Assembly: GCF_015694465.1 (NCBI RefSeq)
Contig: NZ_JADQDO010000001.1
Span: forward strand, 310,001 to 374,000
Length of the DNA stretch: 64,000 nt
From: Microvirga alba
GTDB taxonomy: Bacteria; Pseudomonadota; Alphaproteobacteria; Rhizobiales; Beijerinckiaceae
Reading direction: 5' to 3'
The notes under the pieces were generated by a model. That model was not told where the DNA came from and searched no databases. It was given only the letters and a program-made list of their open reading frames with translations. Made by a program: the position numbers and the translations under genes. Below, in pieces: positions 25,900-33,466 of this stretch; the stretch's first letter is position 1, and every line of letters begins with the position of its first letter.

Positions 25900-26697
25900 T
25901 CAGCGCTTAGTCCACTCGCCCTCGGCGCGATTGAGCTTCTGCGCGCCCTCGAGGATCCAGCCGATATGATCGGCTACCGGCGTCACGGCCGTCAGGCCGC
26001 CGCATGCGCTCTTGTCATTCGTGTGCAGCGCGCCACTCGACCAGCTGACGATTCCGAAAAGCTGGTAGTTGCCCTGTGCGCCCGTCAAAATCGGCCCACC
26101 TGAATCGCCGCGGCAAGCGCCCGCGCCCGTCGTGTCCGCGAGTTTGTCTCCGTCGGCGGCGATCAGGACCCGGTTGGCCAGCTCCACGGAGCCGACGGAG
26201 ATAAGATCCGTTTGCCGGAGGACACGCGCGGTTTGCTTGAGCTTTTCGGCAAGAACGCCGAAGCCCGCCAGCGTGACTTTGTCCTCCTTGTCGACCTTGC
26301 CGGCGAGGCGCGGATCGAACGGTGCGAAGTCGGATCCGAGCGGACGTTCAAGCTTGAGAATGGCAAGGTCTACGCCCGGCTGCGTTCGCGGCGTGGTGCC
26401 GGGCACGAAGGCGGGATGAATGGTGGTTGCGACAACCTTCAAGGTTTGCCTCTTGAAGGATTGATTGACCGCCATGACGCGGTAGGAAGCCTTCTCCGTC
26501 ATGCAATGGGCGGCGGTCAAAACCAGGTCAGGCGCGATCATGGCACCCGAGCAAAGTTCACCCGATGAGTTTTCGACCGAGACGACGGAGCGCCTGAGAC
26601 CCTGCGGGTCACGGCTTTCGGAGCCCAGCAGAACCGCCTGCGCGGGACCTGCGAGTGCGATGGAAAGGCCGAGGGTGAAAAGCAAGACGGAGCGCAT
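25900..26697 (-). CDS. Secreted trypsin-like serine protease (S1), copy A
   Basis: 265 residues with a signal peptide (MRSVLLFTLGLSIALAGPAQA). The S1 chymotrypsin-fold triad is intact: His in LVLTAAHCMTEK, Asp in PGVDLAILKLERP, Ser in GACRGDSGGPILTG. Cysteine pairs around the His and Ser are also present. It should act in the periplasm or outside the cell. It is 78 bases downstream of a second, diverged S1 protease gene on the same strand, and both lie antisense to the GTA genes between capsid and head-tail connector. No pro-domain or extra domain is seen. Confidence 0.92.
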   Translation of the reverse strand: MRSVLLFTLGLSIALAGPAQAVLLGSESRDPQGLRRSVVSVENSSGELCSGAMIAPDLVLTAAHCMTEKASYRVMAVNQSFKRQTLKVVATTIHPAFVPGTTPRTQPGVDLAILKLERPLGSDFAPFDPRLAGKVDKEDKVTLAGFGVLAEKLKQTARVLRQTDLISVGSVELANRVLIAADGDKLADTTGAGACRGDSGGPILTGAQGNYQLFGIVSWSSGALHTNDKSACGGLTAVTPVADHIGWILEGAQKLNRAEGEWTKR

Positions 26698-26775
26698 CGG
26701 GGCACTGTGAATGTTGAGGGGTATTTCCGCAAGGAAAGGTTTGTTGAGCGCAGATGGTTCCAGGCAATTAAGGGT

Positions 26776-27549
26776 CTACTCTTCGCTCCATCGGGCGGCC
26801 CGGTTCCAACCGCGCAAAACCTGATCGATCCAGGATCTTTGGGGGGCGATCAGCGCACCCTGTGTCAGGTCCCCGCAGCTGATCCCCTTGGCGGCGGAGG
26901 ACCAGTTCGTGATCGCCACAATAGCGTTGCCCGAGGCCATCGGTCCGCCGGAATCGCCCTGGCATGCGCCCATGGCGCCGATGCCTCTCGCCCACAGCAG
27001 AATCTTGCTCGGTCCATAGGGCTCGACGACCTTTAGCGTGGCTGTTCGGAAGGTGCCCGTCGTCTTTGCGTCGCCCTCGCGGGCAAGGCCGTATCCGCCG
27101 ACGGTGATGGCATCGTCCTTCCTGGGGGCGGATGTGGCCAGGATCGCTCGCTCAAATCGTTCGGGCAGCGTCTCCGGAATGCGGATGAGGGCGAGATCGA
27201 TGGAGCGTTGCCGGGTCTCGATGGCCTTTGGGTTGTAGCCCGGATGCACTGCTTTCGCAGCGGGGGTGATCAACACCGGCTGTCCGGCCTCGTCGCGAAA
27301 ATGCACCCGGTGTTCCGCCGCGCCCGTTACGCAATGGGCGGCGGTGAGCACGACGTCGCGTGCCAATACGACCGCGCTGCAGACGCCGCCATTGGAACTC
27401 AGAACCATCACGCTTTGACGGGCGAGGGGACCCTGGTCCTCCGCGCCGCCGACGATGGCGAGGGCGCTTGAGACTACGGATCTTATCAGAAGAAGGCTCA
27501 AGATTGCTCTGAGAACGATCAATGCAAATGGGAGAGGAAAGCGCTTCAT
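26776..27549 (-). CDS. Secreted trypsin-like serine protease (S1), copy B
   Basis: 257 residues with an N-terminal signal (PFALIVLRAILSLLLIRSVVSSALA), followed by IVGGAED, the classical start of a mature trypsin. The triad is intact: His in VVLTAAHCVTGA, Asp in RSIDLALIRIPE, Ser in GACQGDSGGPMASG. It is related to copy A but clearly diverged, so the pair is an old duplication or two recruitments. First gene of a two-gene minus-strand unit whose promoter should lie in 27550-27660. Confidence 0.92.
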   Translation of the reverse strand: MKRFPLPFALIVLRAILSLLLIRSVVSSALAIVGGAEDQGPLARQSVMVLSSNGGVCSAVVLARDVVLTAAHCVTGAAEHRVHFRDEAGQPVLITPAAKAVHPGYNPKAIETRQRSIDLALIRIPETLPERFERAILATSAPRKDDAITVGGYGLAREGDAKTTGTFRTATLKVVEPYGPSKILLWARGIGAMGACQGDSGGPMASGNAIVAITNWSSAAKGISCGDLTQGALIAPQRSWIDQVLRGWNRAARWSEE

Positions 27550-27661
27550 ATAATTTGCTCTGTTACTTCATCTTCTAATTCCGACATTGCTCATGGAGCG
27601 ACAAGGGTTCGCCAATACGAGCATATTCATACACACTTCTTTTTCATCTGGAGATTTTACG

Positions 27662-28135
27662 ATGCAGATCGACGTCTTTCGTGGTACGCCTCATCTTGGT
27701 ACGACAAGCGATCCTTCTTGGATTGAGGTGCCTGTTTCGTCGAGAGCGCCATATACATATGTTGCGGCTTTCACCTGCCTGGTGCCCCAAATTCTCGCCG
27801 GCGATATCATTGAGGTGAGCGGACAGATCGCTGCGGATGTCCAGTCCAATTATCCTCCAATCGGGTTCGGTACAGCGGTTGTCCGCTCAGATAATCAGTT
27901 TGGAACATCCGGCGTGCCCGTCGTCGGTTATTCGATGAGAAATATCACGTCTGATATTCATCATGATTCAGTAACGGTGCACAATTTTGACAATCCGCCT
28001 GTCTCGTCGTGGCCCAACGGAGCCTGGTGGTACAATTTTCTGGTCTATGGGGCGAGCAGTGCCTCAATCCCTCCGCAGACTCTGAAGGCCTATCTCAACA
28101 ACTCGCACTTCACGGTGACGCGCATTCGACCGTGA
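27662..28135 (+). CDS. Unrecognised 157-residue protein between protease and connector genes
   Basis: The ATG at 27662 has TGGAGA seven bases upstream; the open frame reaches back to 27587 without a ribosome-binding site. The protein has no signal peptide or membrane span. It is rich in beta-branched and aromatic residues, with alternating patterns suggesting a beta-sandwich (VPVSSRAPYTYVAAFTCLVP, DIIEVSGQIAADVQ, WPNGAWWYNFLVYGAS). Codon use and base composition are more AT-rich than the neighbouring GTA genes. In position it could be a head decoration or spike protein, but nothing in the sequence proves it; it may equally be a passenger gene. Confidence 0.65.
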   Translation: MQIDVFRGTPHLGTTSDPSWIEVPVSSRAPYTYVAAFTCLVPQILAGDIIEVSGQIAADVQSNYPPIGFGTAVVRSDNQFGTSGVPVVGYSMRNITSDIHHDSVTVHNFDNPPVSSWPNGAWWYNFLVYGASSASIPPQTLKAYLNNSHFTVTRIRP

Positions 28136-28187
28136 TGAAGCGTGTCGCTTGTCACTGATTGCAATTGCGATTTTTTGAGGGCCAAAC

Positions 28188-28748
28188 ATGTTTTCGATAC
28201 CTCTCGAAGGCCCTGCTGTCGAGCCTGTTTCGCTCGCTGATATGAAAGCTTACCTCCGCGTCGATGACGACGCGGAGGATGATCTCATCACAGGCCTAAT
28301 CAAGGCCGCGCGGCTCATAGTCGAGGCGGTCTCCCGGCGCATTCTCATCGCGCAGAACTGGCGCGTGATGCTCGATCGCTGGCCGCAGGACCAAACGGTG
28401 CTGCTCCCGCTGTCGCCATTGCTTTCGGTCGAGAGCGTGAAGGTTTTCGACGCCTCGGGCGTTTCGACCGAGGTCACGATCGATTCAATCGAGAGCGATC
28501 TTTCGAGCGATCCGCCGCGTCTGATCGTGCGTTCCGCCCCCAATCCGGGGCGGGCACGCAACGGCATCGCCATCGATGTGCGGGTCGGATACGGCGACAG
28601 CCCTGATTCCGTGCCGGCGACTTTGCGGCTCGCGATCAAGATCGTCGTCGCCCACTGGTTCGAGAACCGGGGCGATGTGGCGGGCGATCAGGTTTTACCG
28701 GCCGAAGCGCTCGCGCTGATCGCGCCGTTTCAAAGAGCGCGGCTCTAA
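28188..28748 (+). CDS. Head-tail connector protein (GTA gp6)
   Basis: 186 residues of the phage gp6-like connector family: PVSLADMKAYLRVDDDAEDDLITGLIKAARLIVEAVSRR at the N-terminus is the hallmark, followed by the YPR-like region WPQDQTVLLPLSPLLSVESV and a helical C-terminus ATLRLAIKIVVAHWFENRG. It sits under the portal ring and extends the DNA channel. It begins the second uninterrupted run of GTA genes (gp6 to gp10.1), all closely spaced. Confidence 0.9.
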   Translation: MFSIPLEGPAVEPVSLADMKAYLRVDDDAEDDLITGLIKAARLIVEAVSRRILIAQNWRVMLDRWPQDQTVLLPLSPLLSVESVKVFDASGVSTEVTIDSIESDLSSDPPRLIVRSAPNPGRARNGIAIDVRVGYGDSPDSVPATLRLAIKIVVAHWFENRGDVAGDQVLPAEALALIAPFQRARL

Positions 28749-28762
28749 ACGCGAGTTGTTTC

Positions 28763-29098
28763 ATGAAAACCAAAGCATTGCCCATCGGCGCGCGCGCGCG
28801 CCGGTTCGTTCTCGAATTGCCGCTTGAGCGTCCCGACGGCTTCGGGGGCGTCATCCGCTCCTATGCGCCGGGGCCGCAACTCTGGGGCGCCATGGAGATG
28901 CTATCCGGCACCGAGCGCATTCGCGCCGATCGGCCCGAGCAGAGCCTGACCCACAAGATCACTTTGCGCTATCGCGAGGGGGTTACCGGCGCCATGCGTC
29001 TGACTTCGGGCTTGCGCCGTTTCGCCATCCGTGCCGCGTCCGATCCCGATGGCTCGCGGCGGGATCTCGTGTGCTTGGTCGAGGAGATCCGGGCATGA
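28763..29098 (+). CDS. Head closure / head-tail adaptor protein (GTA gp7)
   Basis: 111 residues. Size and pattern fit the head-tail adaptor (stopper) family: a beta-rich protein with RRFVLELPLERPDGFGGVIRSY, a central PQLWGAMEML, THKITLRYREGVTGAMRL and a final strand RDLVCLVEEIRA. It joins the connector to the tail terminator. Its TGA overlaps the ATG of the next gene (ATGA), indicating coupling. Confidence 0.85.
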   Translation: MKTKALPIGARARRFVLELPLERPDGFGGVIRSYAPGPQLWGAMEMLSGTERIRADRPEQSLTHKITLRYREGVTGAMRLTSGLRRFAIRAASDPDGSRRDLVCLVEEIRA

Positions 29099-29505
29099 CG
29101 AGTCCCGTCCTGGCCCTACGCCGCGCCGTGCTCGAGAGGGCGGAGGTCGATGCGGAGTTGAAGGCGCTCATGGGTGGGGCTGTGCGCCTCTATGATGAGC
29201 CGCCGCGTGCGTCGCCGCCGGTCTATGCTCTCTTCGGCGATGTCAAAGCCGAGGATTGGTCGACTGATTTCGACCGCGGCCATGAACAGAAACTCAGCCT
29301 CATCGTCTGGGCCGAACGGGGAAGTGCTCGAACTGCGCTCGCTGTTGCGGAACGCCTCGCGGCCGTTCTCGACGATGCGCCGCTGGTGCTCGATGCTCAT
29401 CGCCTCATCAACCTGCGCGTCACGGAAGTTGCCTCCGAACGCGACAAGGACACGCAGTTCATCCGCGTTACGGTCCGCCTGCGCGCCGTGACGGAAGTGG
29501 CGTGA
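29095..29505 (+). CDS. DUF3168 tail terminator protein (GTA gp8)
   Basis: 136 residues. The DUF3168 pattern is clear: an N-terminal helix (VLALRRAVLERAEVDAELKAL), VRLYDEPPRASPPVYALFGD, then HEQKLSLIVWAERGSARTAL, VAERLAAVLDDAPLVLDAHRL and a C-terminal strand pair. Proteins of this kind cap the tail tube where it joins the head. The ATG at 29095 overlaps the gp7 stop; the open frame extends further upstream only inside gp7. Confidence 0.9.
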   Translation: MTSPVLALRRAVLERAEVDAELKALMGGAVRLYDEPPRASPPVYALFGDVKAEDWSTDFDRGHEQKLSLIVWAERGSARTALAVAERLAAVLDDAPLVLDAHRLINLRVTEVASERDKDTQFIRVTVRLRAVTEVA

Positions 29506-29542
29506 GTTCAGATCCCATAACATCATCAAAGGAAAGACTGTC

Positions 29543-29953
29543 ATGCCTGCTCAAAAGGGCAAGGATCTGCTCATCAAGATCAGCGACGGTGGCACCGGCT
29601 TCGTCACCGTGGCGGGCTTGCGCACGCGCCAGATCGCGTTCAATGCCGAGACCGTCGATGTGACCAACGCGGAGTCGGCGGGGCGCTGGCGCGAACTGCT
29701 CGCGGGCGTCGGGGTGCGCCGCGCCGGGATCACGGGATCCGGCGTATTCAAGGACGAGGCGTCGGATTCCCGCATGCGCCAAGTCTTCTTCGACGGCGAC
29801 ATCCTCACTTATCAGATCATCGTGCCGGATTTCGGCCGCATCGAGGGTCTGTTCCAGATCACGAGCCTCGAATATCGCGGCGATCACGCGGGCGAGGTGA
29901 CCTTCGAGATGGCGTTCGAATCCGCCGGCGCGCTGACCTTCGTGGCGCTTTAA
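29543..29953 (+). CDS. Major tail tube protein, TP901-1 family (GTA gp9)
   Basis: 136 residues matching the phage major tail protein (TP901-1) family: KGKDLLIKISDGGTGFVTVAGLRTRQIAFNAETVDVTN at the N-terminus, WRELLAGVGVRRAGITGSGVF in the centre, and a C-terminal strand EVTFEMAFESAGALTFVAL. It polymerises as stacked rings to build the tail tube. It is preceded by AAGGAAAG at good spacing and followed ten bases on by gp10. Confidence 0.93.
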   Translation: MPAQKGKDLLIKISDGGTGFVTVAGLRTRQIAFNAETVDVTNAESAGRWRELLAGVGVRRAGITGSGVFKDEASDSRMRQVFFDGDILTYQIIVPDFGRIEGLFQITSLEYRGDHAGEVTFEMAFESAGALTFVAL

Positions 29954-29962
29954 GGAGCACCC

Positions 29963-30310
29963 ATGGCCAATAGACGACGCGGCGAGGTAGCGCTTCAGCT
30001 GGGTTCTGAACGCTACACGCTTTGCCTGACGCTCGGGGCATTGGCGGAACTGGAGGACGCCTTCGGCGTGCAGGATCTCATGGCTCTTGCCGAGCGCTTC
30101 GGCACCGGCCGGTTGTCGAGCCGCGATCTGCTCGCGATCCTTGGCGTCGGCCTGCGCGGCGGCGGGCATGCGATCTCGGACGCGGAAGTTGCGGCATTGC
30201 CGTTGCACGAGGGGATCGAGCCAGTCGCTGCGGCCATCGCCGAACTGCTCACCGCCACATTCGGAGCACCGGCCCATTCGCCAAACCCTCCCGAACCGCA
30301 GGGCATTTGA
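29963..30310 (+). CDS. Gene transfer agent family protein (GTA gp10, tail assembly chaperone)
   Basis: 115 residues of the GTA gp10 family (once DUF3356): NRRRGEVALQLGSERYTLCLTLGALAELEDAFGVQDL followed by LLAILGVGLRGGGH and a helical C-terminus. It is thought to be a tail-assembly chaperone acting with gp10.1 on the tape-measure protein. It ends at 30310 overlapping a TTG start of gp10.1. This family is almost exclusive to alphaproteobacterial GTAs and so supports the identity of the cluster. Confidence 0.92.
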   Translation: MANRRRGEVALQLGSERYTLCLTLGALAELEDAFGVQDLMALAERFGTGRLSSRDLLAILGVGLRGGGHAISDAEVAALPLHEGIEPVAAAIAELLTATFGAPAHSPNPPEPQGI

Positions 30311-30504
30311 GCGACGCACAGGCCTTCCCCTGGGAAGACGCCATGGTGCTGGGCTTGAACGTCCTGCGGTGGACGCCGTCCGAATTCTGGCGCGCCACGC
30401 CACGCGAATTGATGGCTGGTTGGGAGGGGCTTAACGGACGACCGATGACGCCTGCGGTCGGGAGCGATCTCAGGCGGTTGATGGAGGAGTTTCCGGACGG
30501 ATGA
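30307..30504 (+). CDS. Phage tail assembly chaperone (TIGR02216 type, GTA gp10.1)
   Basis: 65 residues from a TTG that overlaps the gp10 stop (an ATG 12 codons on is the alternative). The family motif FPWEDAMVLGLNVLRWTPSEFWRATPRELM is complete, then GLNGRPMTP and a short helical end. In the R. capsulatus GTA the equivalent small gene lies between gp10 and the tape-measure gene, as here. It is the last intact gene before the disrupted 5' end of the tape-measure gene. Confidence 0.82.
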   Translation: MSDAQAFPWEDAMVLGLNVLRWTPSEFWRATPRELMAGWEGLNGRPMTPAVGSDLRRLMEEFPDG

Positions 30505-30538
30505 GGAGCAGATCGTGGCGCCTCGCAAGTGAGGTGAA

Positions 30539-30595
30539 CTGACCGCCAATACTCTCATCGGTCTCTCCGACAAAATCGCGCCGTTAAAATAGAAC
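30539..30595 (+). pseudogene. Apparent detached 5' stub of the tape-measure gene
   Basis: A GAGGTGA ribosome-binding site is followed by CTG ACC GCC AAT ACT CTC ATC GGT CTC TCC GAC AAA, encoding LTANTLIGLSDK, then diverges and stops at TAG. The same LIGLSDK, with a 24-bp identical DNA stretch (30551-30574 and 30954-30977), occurs in frame in the tape-measure gene 400 bases on. I read this as the old start of that gene, whose ATG is now CTG, left behind by an insertion. It is an inference from the duplication. Confidence 0.5.
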
Positions 30596-30601
30596 AAAAT
30601 T

Positions 30602-30880
30602 CTATTCTTCTCTCAACTGAGGGAATTGGTCGGTTGTGCCGAGGTATTTGATACCTTTGAGTTCGAGGCAGGCAATATAAATTCGTTGCCATCTATAGTG
30701 AGCGATGTTCAGCGGAGCGGAGGCTGTAGCCTTTTTTGCTTCGAAGTCGCATTCATCTTGCATTCTAGCCCATTGCATCGCCGAAATGCCGCTTGTGTGA
30801 AACACGAGGGAAGGTGGTTTCGAAACGCATCCGGTCAGCCCGAGTATTGAAATGAAGAGGGCTTTTATTGGAGTTTTCAA
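30602..30880 (-). CDS. Small lipoprotein inserted at the start of the tape-measure gene
   Basis: About 92 residues from a TTG (start uncertain; a GTG five codons earlier is possible). The signal peptide KTPIKALFISILGLTGC has a good lipobox with Cys at residue 18. The mature part contains MQDECDFEAKKATASA and IYIACLELKGIKYL, a pattern common to small outer-membrane lipoproteins of Proteobacteria: two cysteines in Cys-Asp/Glu-x-Glu-Ala and a C-terminal Cys-x-(5)-Gly. The region is AT-rich compared with the GTA genes. It lies antisense to them, flanked by the 24-bp direct repeat. Confidence 0.65.
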   Translation of the reverse strand: MKTPIKALFISILGLTGCVSKPPSLVFHTSGISAMQWARMQDECDFEAKKATASAPLNIAHYRWQRIYIACLELKGIKYLGTTDQFPQLREE

Positions 30881-31583
30881 GTTGGGTGACAAATCCACAG
30901 ACACCAAGAATTCACAAGATTCTATCTTCAGGGATAGGGACCGCCAACTCGACACTCTCATCGGTCTCTCCGACAAATTCGGCGACTCTCTCGCCAATGC
31001 GTTTGCCAAGAATATCGCCGAGGGTAAGAAGTTCGATGATGTTCTGAAGTCGATGCGCCAATCTCTTGTGGAAACAGGGTTACGTATGGCGCTCGGACCC
31101 CTCCAGGTCGCGATGAGCCAAACGGCGAAGACCATGACGGCGGGGGCGGTCGAGCCATCTTTGCCGCTCGAAGGAGGAAATCTAATCACGACTCTTCTCA
31201 AGGGAGCGGGGTCGCTTCTCAGCTCCCTCTTCGGGCCAAGCGCGGGTTCTGGCGCTGCGGCTGCGCCATCTCCCTTTGCGATGGGCGGGGTGTTCTCACG
31301 CGGCATGGTGATGCCGTTCGCGCAGGGCGGGGTTGTCGGCGCGCCGTCTTACTTTCCGCTGGGGCGCGGGCTCGGCGTCATGGGGGAAAAGGGTGCGGAG
31401 GCAATCATGCCGCTGGCGCGCGGGCCGGATGGACGGCTGGGCGTGCGTACGGGCGGCGGTGGACGGCCCGTCGCGGTGACGGTCAACGTCTCGACGCCCG
31501 ATGCCGACAGCTTCCGTCGCTCGGAAGCTCAGGTCTCCGCCGCGCTCGCCCGCGCGGTCGCGCGCGGCCAGCGCGGGATGTGA
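30852..31583 (+). CDS. GTA tape-measure protein (gp11), N-terminus disturbed
   Basis: The open frame encodes up to 243 residues. From about residue 34 it matches the short GTA tape-measure family: LIGLSDKFGDSLANAFAKN, FDDVLKSMRQSLVETGLRMALGPLQ, a Gly/Ala-rich centre, then FAQGGVVGAPSYFPLGRGLGVMGEKGAEAIMPL and TVNVSTPDADSFRRSEAQ. The first 30 residues come from the promoter side of the inserted lipoprotein gene and have no family counterpart. No ribosome-binding site serves the ATG at 30852, and there is no other in-frame ATG before about 31050, so expression of an intact protein is doubtful. The gene sets tail length and contacts the hub. Confidence 0.8.
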   Translation: MKRAFIGVFKLGDKSTDTKNSQDSIFRDRDRQLDTLIGLSDKFGDSLANAFAKNIAEGKKFDDVLKSMRQSLVETGLRMALGPLQVAMSQTAKTMTAGAVEPSLPLEGGNLITTLLKGAGSLLSSLFGPSAGSGAAAAPSPFAMGGVFSRGMVMPFAQGGVVGAPSYFPLGRGLGVMGEKGAEAIMPLARGPDGRLGVRTGGGGRPVAVTVNVSTPDADSFRRSEAQVSAALARAVARGQRGM

Positions 31584-31591
31584 GAGATTTT

Positions 31592-31837
31592 TTAAGCGCT
31601 TTCTTTTGCCAGAATGGCGGCGAGCTCGTCTTTGACCTGCACGCGGCGGAGCTTCAGCGCTTCCTCCTCATCCTGCGCCTTCGGATCGAGGTGAGTATCA
31701 AGTGCATGAATGGCGTGGTTGAGCTCCCGGTATTTTTCCAAGAGCCGCGCGAAATGATTGTTCGACTTCTTCAACCGCTCAATGCGCTCGGCCTGATTTG
31801 GGAAATCGTCCTCAAGGTCGTCAGACGGCTTGCTCAT
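31592..31837 (-). CDS. DUF465 (YdcH-like) protein inserted between gp11 and gp12
   Basis: 81 residues, predicted as a coiled-coil hairpin: AERIERLKKSNNHFARLLEKYRELNHAI followed by KAQDEEEALKLRRVQVKDELAAIL is the DUF465 signature, including the xLKKxxxxLKDEL-type end. Function unknown. It is antisense to the GTA genes and its 3' end lies eight bases beyond the gp11 stop, so it is convergent with gp11. DUF465 genes are normally found alone or near unrelated housekeeping genes, so this is another passenger. Confidence 0.88.
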   Translation of the reverse strand: MSKPSDDLEDDFPNQAERIERLKKSNNHFARLLEKYRELNHAIHALDTHLDPKAQDEEEALKLRRVQVKDELAAILAKESA

Positions 31838-31922
31838 CGCGAAACATCTTTCCTCTGTTGAGGGCGTTTCGATCTCAACGCTGCTCTGCGTATTTCCGTT
31901 TCATTGCAATCAAGGATGGACC

Positions 31923-32561
31923 ATGGCGTCCGATTTTCACGAGGTCCGCTTTCCCCTCGATGTCAGCCTCGGCAGCCGGGGCGGCCCGGTGCGGCGCACC
32001 GACATCGTCACGCTCGCGTCCGGCCGCGAACATCGCAACAGCCGCTGGGCGCAATCCCGGCGCCGCTACGATGCGGGTCTCGGCGTGCGCAGCATCGATG
32101 CGCTTCACGCGGTGATCGCTTTCTTCGAGGAACGGCGCGGACGCCTGACCGGGTTCCGTTTCCGCGACCGGACGGATTGGCGTTCCGGCCAGCCCTCCAA
32201 GGAGCCGACGCCGCTCGACCAGCGCATCGGGACCGGAGACGGCGCGACGCGCAGTTTCCAGCTGACGAAGGCTTATGGGGCGTCTTACGCTCCATACCAG
32301 CGCACTATCGCCAAGCCCGTCGGCGGCACTGTGCGCGTGGCCCTGAACGGTGTGGAGCAGGCCGTCGGCTCCGCCTTCGCCTGCGACCCGACGACAGGTC
32401 TTCTCACATTCACGGCCGCGCCCTCCGCCGGTGCCGCGATCACGGCGGGTTATGCTTTCGACGTGCCCGTTCGTTTCGACACCGACGAACTCGACATCGA
32501 CTTGTCCGCCTTCGATGCGGGCGAGATTCCGAAGGTCCCGCTCATCGAAATCATTCCTTAA
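31923..32561 (+). CDS. DUF2460 distal tail protein (GTA gp12)
   Basis: 212 residues. Family signature: FHEVRFPLDVSLGSRGGPVRRTDIVTLASGREHRNSRW, YDAGLGVRSIDALHAVIAFFEERRGRLTGFRFRDRTDW, and the paired C-terminal strands FDVPVRFDTDELDIDL and FDAGEIPKVPLIEI. It starts the baseplate, binding the end of the tail tube. The ATG at 31923 has AAGGA upstream; the frame continues back to 31830 across the DUF465 gene without meaning. Confidence 0.94.
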   Translation: MASDFHEVRFPLDVSLGSRGGPVRRTDIVTLASGREHRNSRWAQSRRRYDAGLGVRSIDALHAVIAFFEERRGRLTGFRFRDRTDWRSGQPSKEPTPLDQRIGTGDGATRSFQLTKAYGASYAPYQRTIAKPVGGTVRVALNGVEQAVGSAFACDPTTGLLTFTAAPSAGAAITAGYAFDVPVRFDTDELDIDLSAFDAGEIPKVPLIEIIP

Positions 32562-32575
32562 ATCCATCAGATCCC

Positions 32576-33466
32576 ATGCGCACCATTCCCTCCGGCCTCG
32601 CCGCGCATCTCGCGGACGGGGTTACGACCGTTTGTCATTGCTGGAAACTCATTCGCCGCGACGGGATGACGTTCGGCTTCACCGATCATGATCGCGACCT
32701 CGCATTCGGCGGCACAACCTTCGCAGCACGGTCGGGTCTCGAGGCGGCGGAAGCCACCGCCGAGCTGGGCTTCGCCGTCGGGGGAGGCGAGGTCTCCGGC
32801 GCACTCGTTTCCGCCGGGTTGACCGAGGACGACATCTCCTCCGGCTTCTACGACGATGCGAGCGTCGAAACCTGGCTCGTCAACTGGGACAATGTCGGCG
32901 AGCGTTTGCTGCTCGACATCGGCTCCATCGGCGAAATCCGCCGGGCAGATGGCACTTTCATCGCGGAGGTGAGGGGGCTCATGCATCGCCTCGACGAGGA
33001 GCGCGGCCGCCTGTTTCGCGCGACCTGCTCGGCGGATCTGGGCGATGGAAAATGCGGCGTGAAGCTCTCTTCATCGATCTATACCGGAGCCGGCACCGTC
33101 ACCCGAACGGATGGTGCTCTCGGCATCACAGCCTCCGGCATCGGTTTCGCGGATGGTTGGTGCACCGGCGGGCAATTAAGCTGGACGAGCGGCGCGAACG
33201 CAGGCGTCTCGGTCGAGGTCAAGGTCCATCGCGCGATTGGTGGAACGGACGAGTTCGACCTGTGGCAGCGCGCGCCGCAGGCGATTCTGGTCGGCGATAC
33301 CTTCCGGGTGACCGCCGGTTGCGACAAGACCCACGCGACTTGTCGCGACAAGTTCAAGAACGCGGTGAATTTTCGCGGATTTCCACACATGCCGGGCAAC
33401 GACTTCATCATTCGTATGCCGCGTCAGGGCGAGCCTGGCTTGGACGGCGGAAGTTTCTTCAAGTGA
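32576..33466 (+). CDS. DUF2163 tail hub protein (GTA gp13)
   Basis: 296 residues of the TIGR02218/DUF2163 family: an N-terminal domain (HLADGVTTVCHCWKLIRRDGMTFGFTDHDRDL) and a C-terminal one with LGDGKCGVKLSS, GCDKTHATCRDKFKNAVNFRGFPHMPGNDF. The cysteines in the C-terminal part (KCG, GCDK, TCRD) are those that, in the R. capsulatus particle, are reported to hold an iron-sulfur cluster in the hub. The stop overlaps the GTG start of gp14. Confidence 0.94.
   Translation: MRTIPSGLAAHLADGVTTVCHCWKLIRRDGMTFGFTDHDRDLAFGGTTFAARSGLEAAEATAELGFAVGGGEVSGALVSAGLTEDDISSGFYDDASVETWLVNWDNVGERLLLDIGSIGEIRRADGTFIAEVRGLMHRLDEERGRLFRATCSADLGDGKCGVKLSSSIYTGAGTVTRTDGALGITASGIGFADGWCTGGQLSWTSGANAGVSVEVKVHRAIGGTDEFDLWQRAPQAILVGDTFRVTAGCDKTHATCRDKFKNAVNFRGFPHMPGNDFIIRMPRQGEPGLDGGSFFK

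Noticed and set aside
30602..31306. 234-residue form of the minus-strand ORF over the tape-measure gene
   Set aside because: Only the last 92 residues look like a protein (lipobox and cysteine pattern); the rest is antisense to conserved tape-measure sequence.
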